Of a stretch of 64,000 nucleotides of DNA, positions 35,181 to 45,000 are shown one piece after another. Each line of letters starts with the position of its first letter. The stretch's first letter is position 1. A model generated the notes under the pieces. It saw only the letters and a list, made by a program, of their open reading frames with translations, made no database searches and was not told where the DNA came from. The stretch is from Ditylenchus dipsaci (taxonomy: Eukaryota; Nematoda; Chromadorea; Rhabditida; Anguinidae): the NCBI GenBank assembly GCA_004194705.1, contig SADC01001336.1:343419-407418 (forward strand), written 5' to 3'. A program made the translations under genes and the position numbers.

Positions 35181-35413
35181 CAGTCAACTCTCGATTTAAC
35201 GGCACCCCGGGCCGGTCCCCATTGGCTATTTTTGGCTATCACAAACCATCCGTAAAATTGAAATTCTTCTAATTTTTTAAGTGATTTTTCGTGTTATTTT
35301 GGAATTTTTGATTTTTATAACTGGCAAAAGATACCGAAACTTGCGTTAAAAATGTTTCTTAACCAGCTTAGAGTTTGGACTCAAGTTTGTGACGTTATGT
35401 CGAGAGTCGACTG
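35181..35413. mobile_element. pogo-type TIR element (233 bp)
   Basis: Ends CAGTCAACTCTCGATTTAAC and GTTATGTCGAGAGTCGACTG, TA on both sides. The interior is non-coding and diverged. Confidence 0.7.
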
Positions 35414-35950
35414 TATTGTATCAGATAATCTACCAACTCTTTTCAATATATCCATCTTCCCCTCATTCTGGAATATCTGAAATCTTTTTTACGTATTAGC
35501 TGAAACCTTTTTGCGTTTCCCATCCTGTTAGATCTGCTATTTCACACCCCACTATGATTATTTAGTGCCTGTCTGCTCCAGTGCTGACAGTTGGTGTGTT
35601 GATGCAGCTTCTACTACAGTGGCAAACTTTGCCTCTTTTACACACACACACAAAATGTGTTGGCGATTGGAAGGGGGAAGGAAAAGTGGGCAAATAAAGG
35701 AATAAATGGGGGAAGACGATGACTGTGTTCACTTTTGTGCCATTCCATTTTCTTTCTCCTGCTCCTTTGTAATTTTATTCTTTGCTTTCGGCTTTTTTTA
35801 GCAAAATCAAAAGTGTTTTGCACTGACTTTTCGCGGAATACTTATGCTATTGCTTCTGTAATACTGCTACAGTTAATGCAATTTTATCGCGATTTAACAC
35901 AAGTTACAAGATTTTTATAAAAAATAGTAATTTAATTTTTATTAAGAAAG

Positions 35951-35960
35951 CTTTTTACAG
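35951..35960 (+). promoter_or_regulatory. Acceptor just upstream of the FLYWCH start (5' UTR or trans-splice site)
   Basis: CTTTTTACAG lies 17 nt before the ATG at 35978. Either an upstream 5' UTR exon is spliced here or, if this is a nematode, a spliced leader could be added here. No upstream donor could be chosen. Confidence 0.4.
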
Positions 35961-35977
35961 TTATCCACAACCAGATC

Positions 35978-36035
35978 ATGTTCCAGTTCCAGCCCTATGA
36001 TCCAGCCAGACCACGAATGGTGACTTCATTCAAGG
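35978..36035 (+). CDS. FLYWCH gene exon 1
   Basis: ATG start and GTAAGT donor, ends in phase 1. Encodes MFQFQPYDPARPRMVTSFK, leading directly into the finger. Confidence 0.7.
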
Positions 36036-39000
36036 GTAAGTCTAGGTCCATTATTTGTCCAGAACGATGACTCGTCTGAAACTTTTCCGTGTTCTTAAAG
36101 GACCATGGTCACGCGTTTTAAATTGTCCCTCGCCAATTCTAAATTTTTTAGTAATCATTGAAGTTCTGTACGGATTTTTCAACTTGGTTTCTAATAAAAC
36201 AAGACCTAGAGTTTAATTTTAGTTATGGGTTTATTTGAAACCAATTTGAAAAATCGTACAACATTTATAACATTATGGTTTGAATTTGACAGCCTCGTAG
36301 GAACTCGCGCTAACATTTTGTCACATTATCTGCTGATTAGTTTATATGAAAAACTTCTTATAATCAATTTTAGGAAACCAAAAACTGATATTTGAGGGCT
36401 ATCGCTATAATATTCACCACATTGTTCCTACCAAGGGAGTAAAGACGTGGCGGTGTGTTTGTGCTAAGAAATTGACATCTGCAAGGTCTTGGTGTAAAGG
36501 TAAATTGCTGCTATCAACTTATGATATAAAACCATAAATACTCTTATAATATACAGGAAGAGCAGAAACCTGGGACAATGACAGTCACGGCATATCCAAG
36601 GAGAGCATAACCACCCAGCTGAACATGAAGTGGCTGAATTGGAGTACTTTAAAAGCCAACTTATCCTAGCGGCGATCGCCAGCCCAAACATAGTTCTCAA
36701 TGAGTTGATTGACGATGCGGCCACATTCATGAGCGAAGGGGTTTCATTCGGAAGCAGGGAATCTTTAAAGAAATCGTTGACTGTGGCTAGGAAGAGCGCT
36801 GAGAACGGCGGATTCAAACTAAAATGCTATAAAAACAGTGATCCAGCTGTAGCTGCTATCAGCAAAGCACAAAAACAGGCCAAAATCAACGGAAATGACT
36901 TGGTAAGTGGAGCGTGTTGGGGTTATATCGAAATTTGTAGGTATTCTGAAAAATAATAGGCTTCAAAAAATGATGTAATAGCACATAGTTAAGACCACGT
37001 ATAAAGAGCCCACTTAAAAACAACTTGTACTACAGTCGACTCTCGATATGACGCCCCTTCGATATAAGGCCACCCAGAAATGGACCGATTTGGTCAGCTT
37101 TGACTAAAATTCAGTCAAGTGAACCCTCGAAATAATGCCACTTAGGGCCGGTCCACAGATGTGGGGTTATATCGAGAGTTTACTGTATCTGGGTCCACGA
37201 TTGGACGATTGGATACAAAAACTGATTGGATACACCGATTAGATACAGTTTTAATACCATTTTATGTTATTTTTTACTAGTGTTTGCCCGCCCTACGGGC
37301 GGGTTTGTTTTCCGCTGATATTTCCGTAGAAATTTTCCATTTATTTTCCGCTAATATTTTCGCAGCATTTTTCGATATATTTACAGCTGATATTTCTGTA
37401 ACATTTTTCGATTTATTTTCTGCTGATATTTCCGTAAAATTTTTTAACTTACCTTTCGATAATTTCACCTTCAAAAGAATTTTAAGATCTATAAAATATG
37501 AGAAAAATACTATCCTGTATCGTCACTCTTAAAGACTGTTTCACTCTTGACACAGCTGACGAAGCGTCTATTTCTGTAGCGTGATTTATAAAAGCGTTCG
37601 CTTTTTGCTTTCTGGTGAGATTCATGATAGCGTCTTTTTGTGTTGCGCGATTCATAACATGAGCCGTGAGCTATGAAGTCCTGTTGAGACTCACAGAACT
37701 AATCCATCTGCTAACTTTTTAAGACGTGCGTGTGTGTTGGAATTGATAAAGGCATATTTGTGCATGATTTATTGTTGTGATTTAATGTTGTGCATGATTT
37801 ATAAATGCGTTTTTCTTTTTTCCTGTGGCGAGACTCGTAAAAATGTCTTTTAACTACTCCAGATTTTCAAGAAGCTATAATGAGCATAGTACAAACATTC
37901 TCCCTGAAGAAGACTTGATAAAAGATTTAATTTATTATCAAGACTTAATTAATCAATTTCCTTTGATCCAAAAATGAGCGAATATCACGTAAGATACGCA
38001 CATACTTCCCACGACACAACACAAACAACGAAAAATAATTCATTTTTTTAAATGAATACAGACAATTAAAATAAACGACCGAAACATGAACCGTGAACTA
38101 TTGACTCCTTTCAGAGATTCACAGATTTACTCTATTTGCTAATCTTTTTGGATGTGTGAGTTGAGATTTATAGAGGCATATTATCGTTAAGCATGATTTA
38201 AAAAACAATAGTCTTTTTTCGTGTGGCCAGAATTGTAAAAGCGTCTTTTAAACTGCCAAAGAAGCAATATCGAACAAAACCATATTTCGTCTAAGGATTA
38301 ATAAAAGCGCCTTTTTCTTATGAGATGATGCATAAAGGCATACGTTTTGTTCGATGCCACAAGATTGCAGAAAAAGTTATTTCGTTTCGCAGTGCTTCTT
38401 GTGGTGGCGGTTCATGAACAGTCGAGAGAAAATACATGAGAAACAACCACAAAAGCGAACCTATTGCTCCGCGTTTATTAAGATCAAAAATACGTCAAAA
38501 GTCTTGTTGAAAAAGACTCAAAGAATTCTATTCTCAAGATTGAAGTCAACTAATATCCTGTGATTTCGAACTTAGAGCAGGTCACATCAGACGCCATAGA
38601 CGCATAACACATTAGACTACACATGACACAGAGAACAAAAGGTACAGAAGAAAATAAAATTATTTTATTGACGAAGACATACATATAATTAACACTGAGA
38701 CTTTTGGGGACTTGATTCTTGAGCATTCAGAGAAAGGCTTGACACCACCAGAGACAAAGGAGCAGACATCAGTTCCAACACACTAATAATAGAGATGGAT
38801 GAAATAACCTGCAAATGATAAGAATAATTTCTTTAACACTTGCATGAGCAGAGGACTGAACCATGAAAGTAATGATTCACGACAAATGAATAGTAAACCA
38901 AAAGCATGTCACATGAGACATGACCATGAAAAGTGACTACGATACAATAGACATGATCATTACATGTGAACCATGTTAATCAAGGCATGCAAGAAGGTTA

Positions 39001-42000
39001 GACCATGACTCAAAATATAATGCTTCAAGTTACCGTTTACATCAAGCATTTTGACTTTGTTAATGAATCTTGAATCCAATTTGAGATTCAAAAGTGAATC
39101 ACAGCACAGCTTAACCACTTCAAGTTTTTACTGTTGTTGAAGCAGCTGGAGTGGACCATGATTCATACTTAAATCATGACAAATTTGATTTACAGAAACT
39201 AAAAGCTTTTGAAAAAGAATCAAAACAAATTGATAACTGCAATAAGACCACATCAAGAATCACAATCTCAGCATAGTCTAACCTCTATCATAGTCGTTTT
39301 TGTGTAGTCACACACGAAAGAAAACATTTGAGATACGAACAATGTAAAAACCATAAAACTTTATTGACAAACAAACAAACACAGACAATGATATTACTGT
39401 GATTTCGTGAACTCTATTCTTGATGCATTCAACAGGAAAGCTTGCTTCCACCAAAAACGAACAGGCAGGCATCAGTTCGAACACCCGAATAATGAGAAAA
39501 GACAACTCCCAACATAAGCACCTACAAATGACATAAATAAATAATGCCAACAATTTTTTTCAAGCAGGAGGCTGAAAACACTTAAGAAATTAGCATGTGA
39601 GACATTAAACATGAAAAATGAGTCATGACTAATCGCATAAGACAGGACCATGAGAGATGTTCATAACTATGAGACAAAGACATAACCATGACATGATTGT
39701 TCTTATGTTTGTTAAAAAAACTCACCGTTTGATTTCAGTTTTGGGAAAAAAGGCTTTTGTTCGATCATCGGTTCAGATGGTGTGGTTGTGATAAATTGTC
39801 CCTTTTTGTTTGATTGTGAAAAATTTTCCGATTTAACAGAGTTGTGATAAATTGTCCCATTTTTGTCTGATGTGATAAATTGTTCCTTTTTAAGGAGTTG
39901 TGGTAAATTGTCCGTTGTGATAAATCGGCGTTGTGATAAATTGTCACGTACCGGAGAAAACGTGATTTAACCATGTTAGCAAGCTGAATGCTTACGATGC
40001 TAACAATGCGCAAATGAAACACGAATCGACTCAGGGAATTCACATCTCGAGGTCAACCAACTCCCTTTAATTTAACAGATAAAGCAAGTAATAATGCATG
40101 GGCACAACGCATCTGCATTACGATACCGCAAACGAAAGACCATACATGTAATCAGACATTGCGAAAACCCCAAACTTTATTGACAAACAAATACAGACAA
40201 TGATATTACTGTGATTTAGTGAACATTATTCTTGAGGCATTTAACAGGAAAGCTTGCTACAACCAGAGACCAAAAGGCAACCGTCGGTTCGAACGCTTGA
40301 ATAGTGAGAATAGACGACTCCTGACATGAGCACCTGAAAATTATACGAATAAATAATGACCACAACTTATTTTAAGCAGTAAGTCGAATCAACCAAAGAA
40401 TGACACGTGACACATCATCATAGGGACATTTAACATGAGAAATGAGTCATGACCAATCGCATGAGACAGAACCATGAGAGATGTTCACGAAACATAACTA
40501 TGAGACAAAGACATAATCATGACACGTGAAACATGACCATGTAACATGAGAAGAGGTAATCATGAAGGTTTAATTATGATCCACGATAGCATGCTTGAAG
40601 TCACGCTTTTTCTCAAGTACCTCTACTTTGTTGCGTTTTACTTTGAGAATCAACCATAAATCACCGCACAGCCCAACCACTTCAAATATTTACCATCATT
40701 GTGGCAGCTGGAATGTAACGTGATTCATACTTGATTCAAGGTGGAATACAATTCACAAAAACAAAACATGCTTGAGTAAAAATTAGGAAAAATTAAAACA
40801 ACAATGAGACCGCATCATGAACCACAGTCTTACCCTTAAATATCTTGACTTATTCATTCTTCAGTTTGAGATACAACCATGAACAACAGTACAGTCCAAG
40901 CACTTCAAGTATTTACCACTATTGAGCACCTGGACTGTAGTATGAATCATATTTGAATCAAGAAATTCTCAAAAGAATTTAAAAGGCTCGAGCACAAAAA
41001 TTTCTTCAGAAAATAAAAATTTTATCCAAGTATATGGATGATTCACAAAACAACCATGAGAAAGATGAGACTCGAGCACGAAATTATCTCAGAGAGCCAA
41101 CTGCTCAACATGCGCAAGAAATAAAAATGAGCAAGCGACAAAACTCTCGCAGCAATGAAATCCTCTCGAGACCAACTTTTAAACGACAATTTTGAGACAT
41201 TTTGAGACAAAATCGGACGGACGGACACAAACTCTCTTTTAGTATATAGGATTTTTGATTGAAGCTCAGGCATGGGATAGCCAACTATACATTAGGATGG
41301 TCTCAAACATGTTGTAAGAACTTTTTCATAGCTCCAGAAACAGGTTTGAGACCGTCCTAACGTAGGCTGACCTACCCTGCGCCTAAGCCTTAAGCACAAA
41401 ACTATAAAGCCAAAACACCACAGTAGGGCTAAAAATGGGTTCTAAAGAAATTATTTATAGAGTCCCAGTTACAATGACACCAATTACCACGGTTTTATAA
41501 GGCTAAAAAGAGGTTTCATCATATATAATCCCATCACTTAGGTAAAATTTAGTGATTTAGTGTATCCAGCCGGTGTATCCAATCGTCAGTAATCCGATCG
41601 GTGTATACTATCAGTTTCTGTATCCAATCAGTGTTGTACCGGGTCCGCCACTTCTTTCTCGTTTTTTCAAACACTTTTGTCATTTTTGCTTTGAAAATTA
41701 CCGTATTTCCTCTAATTAGCCGGCCGGCTTATTTTTTGGATCCCTCCAGGGGGCTGCCTTATTAGAGAGGGCCGGCTAATTAGAGAGGCCACCTTATATT
41801 TTGAACATCCTTTTGACGAAGTTCATTATTAGCAATGACTTTGTTAATAACAAAGTTCATTATTAACAATAACTTTGTTATTAACAAAGTGCTACCTTGT
41901 TAGAGGGGCCTGCTTATTAGAAGGGGCCGGCTTATTTTTCAGAGCGCCTCATGGGGGCTGGCTTATTAGAGGGGACCGGCTTATTAGGAGGGGCCGGCTA

Positions 42001-45000
42001 ATTAGAGGAAATACGGTAAGTCCTAAAAATTGCAAGAATTTGTAAAGATTTTTTTTTTAATCTAAAATATTTCTTCTAAAATGGTTCATAAGTAGAGTTG
42101 TCGAATCGAAGGCTCTATTTTGAGTTTCGGACTCGAAAACTCAAAAATTTTCGAGTCCATTCGAGTCCTCGAGTCGAGGTCTTGACAACCCTTTTCATAA
42201 GATTGAAAAACTATTTAAATAATTGGAAACTAGATAAAACGACCACCTATTTTTGAATAAGAGCTCGTTGTATAGAATTTTTGACACCCTAGAGAAAAAG
42301 TCTGTATAGAAAGAGCGAAACTGGAACTCTTGCAATGTTTAGAAGCACATTGTAAAAACAGAACTGTCACAAGACTTCAAAAAATAATTCTGAGGACTAG
42401 ACCTAGTTTCCGCATCTTTTCAGCTAACACCTTAGCGACGAAATTTAGGTTATAGAATTTTGAAATTTAGGTATATTGGTTTTGAGACCCTAGCTTTGCC
42501 TTATGCGCATCACTATCAAAAAAAACAAGATAACTAGATTGCTGGATCTACGGGGGTCAAGCTGGAAGCCGAAATATCAAGTGTTGATCGTATTTTTTTG
42601 CCGACTTTCTCCACTAATTTGGTGACTTCATAAGGTACCAGCCGAATATATCAGAAAAAATAATAAGAGTATTGAATTTTTTTTAAAGCAAGCTAAATTT
42701 GCTTAACCATATTTTTGAAATCCTAATAATTTTCGTTGAATGTTTCAGTTTCCCACCGACTTGAAGATGTTCGAAGGCAATGGAACAATGCTGTCTCTGC
42801 TGTCATTGGCCAGGCAATGTCAAGGCAATGGCCAAGACTCCCAGCAATCTTCTGGCCAAGAAAATGGCTCCAGCTCGGCCGCAGCTGCTGCAGCAGCAGC
42901 TATTCTCCTCAACAATGCCAACTGCAGTGAAGATCCAAGTCTGGACTTGATGAACTCACACGAGCAATCCACCTCTTCTAGCAATTGCTCCTCTTCCTCT
43001 ATACTCAACCAACACTTCGCTTCAGCTGCTGCAAATGCCATTTCAGCAGCACAAAGAGCCAATGGAAATGGTGCTGATCCATCAAACTGTTCAGATGCCT
43101 CTTCCACAGACTTCTTGCTTGACTCGTCTTCTGCCATGGATCTGATGGTAAAGGCTTGCTGCTAGCTTATATGCTCTAAAAGGGGATCGCCTGCGCGCAA
43201 CACGGGAAACAAACAAGAAAAAGGCGTGACCTATTAACAATCAATCCTAATATTTTAAACAGTGTTTGACATTAAAATTTTTACTAATTTTTGGCTGATC
43301 CCTTGCATATAACTTGCTAATTATTTTGGAGCTATGAAGATGAGTCACAAAATTGGCAGTAATTCTGCTGAGAGTGATCTTCAAAAAAATAAGTCAAATT
43401 CTAAAAAAAGACATTGATCACTGGGTCATTTGTGAGTTCATACGTTGGACGATTAACAATCAAACTATTGGGAAAAACTGTTTTGCTTTACTAGCTACAT
43501 TTCTAGCTGATTTCCTTTTTTTATGTTTCTATTATGAACAACACGGAAGTATATGTAAGGACGTACATGATATAACATAGAAGGGAGGCTATTAATAAGT
43601 GCTATAAATCTAAAATAAATAAAGTCGCTATTCACAGTCAATTATTCAGAAATGACAATAACTGACTATTGACACAATAAACTGAAAACTGCCATATTAA
43701 ACACCCACTGCACCTGCCTGAATATTCCAAAGATCAGATTATTTGAAAAAGTTTATTTAGTGAAGGGAACTATCTGATTTCCAGTAGTGTGGACAGCGCA
43801 GTGGAGCGCACTTCCAATGTTTCTTTCATGGTTCCAACGGTTCTTAATTGTTACTTCCAATAACACAGTCAACTATCCCTCCAACACAAATGAATTAACT
43901 GTGGGCTCCAACAACCGAACTGTAGAATCCGCATCAAACCACAGATATTTCCCACAGTCATATATATGGCTTGTGCAACCCCCACTTGAATGATTTTTCG
44001 TCATCTTCCTGGGATTCTTGGAATGCCCAAAACCAATTTTTTAACTGTATGCAAAATAGTCAAAATGCAATAAAGTTATTCATATAAAAAACATAAAGTT
44101 TCATAAGTTTCATCAAAGACTTTTCTCAAGAAAAAATTTAGATTGATGTGGTCGGCTCACCACCCCCAGCCAAGATGGCCCGAGTAGACGGAGAAGCATC
44201 ATTAGCTTCTTCATCGGCCGCGTCAACACCTGCTAGAGAGGCAAATGATTCTGGGTGTTACAGCGCAAGCACAGGCAATACTGGAAGCAATTGCAGAAGA
44301 AGGAACGCAGCTTCCAGCTCATCTGATATAATGATGAGCAATCAGATGAGACCTGGCAGCACAACTCCACTATCATCATCCAACAATCAGCAACAAGACC
44401 AGAAGGGCAACCTCATGCAGCTGCAGAAGAAAACTGCTAGGATCAACAACATTTTTAACAAGTAAGTTTTATTCTCCATATAGGTAAATATTCTTCGCAA
44501 TAAAACGCTAAATTTCTAAAGGACATTAAAAATATCATATTATAAATGCTGTGTATTTTCTCTATTTTCTCATTTTTCATAATTTCTTCATGAAAATGCC
44601 ACATCTTAACATTCAGATTCAAAAAAATCTTTTGACTGAGTTTTGTAGCTCTTGAGATCCCTCCTATTGTTTTAAATTCTATTTTAATCAAAAAAAAAAA
44701 GAACAGGGGGAACCAACGCAAAATATGGAAAAAATCAACAGGGGATACCAAGGCAAAATTTGCACCGAATTCTGAACCAGCACCGTTTTGTAGTTCTTCA
44801 GCTGCGCTAGAACATAGTGTGAAAATAATGGTGCAGCGTTTAGCGATAAATCGAAATTTCAGTCAAAATGGCTGTCTCCTTGTCAAAGGTATTCGAATTC
44901 TCAAAAATGATTTTTTCAGACGGAAATTTTTTCTTCTTTAAAAACACCCTGTATAATTGAAGCTTGATTGCAAAGTGCACATGTCAAAATGGAGACAAAC

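Larger units (their letters stand above)
37277..41251 (-). mobile_element. Non-autonomous Helitron (about 3975 bp) in intron 3
   Basis: Read on the minus strand it starts TCCTATATACTAAAAGAGAG at 41251. It ends with a perfect 7-bp hairpin CCCGCCC GTA GGGCGGG, then CAAACA and CTAG at 37277. The flanking host bases are A before TC and T after CTAG. These are the textbook Helitron marks: 5' TC, 3' hairpin about 10 nt before CTRR, insertion between A and T, no target duplication. No Rep/helicase ORF is present. The interior has three diverged copies of a roughly 0.8-kb unit (starts near 38650, 39350, 40165), a short GTTGTGATAAATTGTCCC array at 39780-39940, and TTTTCCGCTGATATTTCCGT units at 37310-37445. 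Confidence 0.85.

Noticed and set aside
37277..37532. Repetitive ORFs near the Helitron end (KNFTEISAENK type)
   Set aside because: Produced by the subterminal TTTTCCGCTGATATTTCCGT tandem units.
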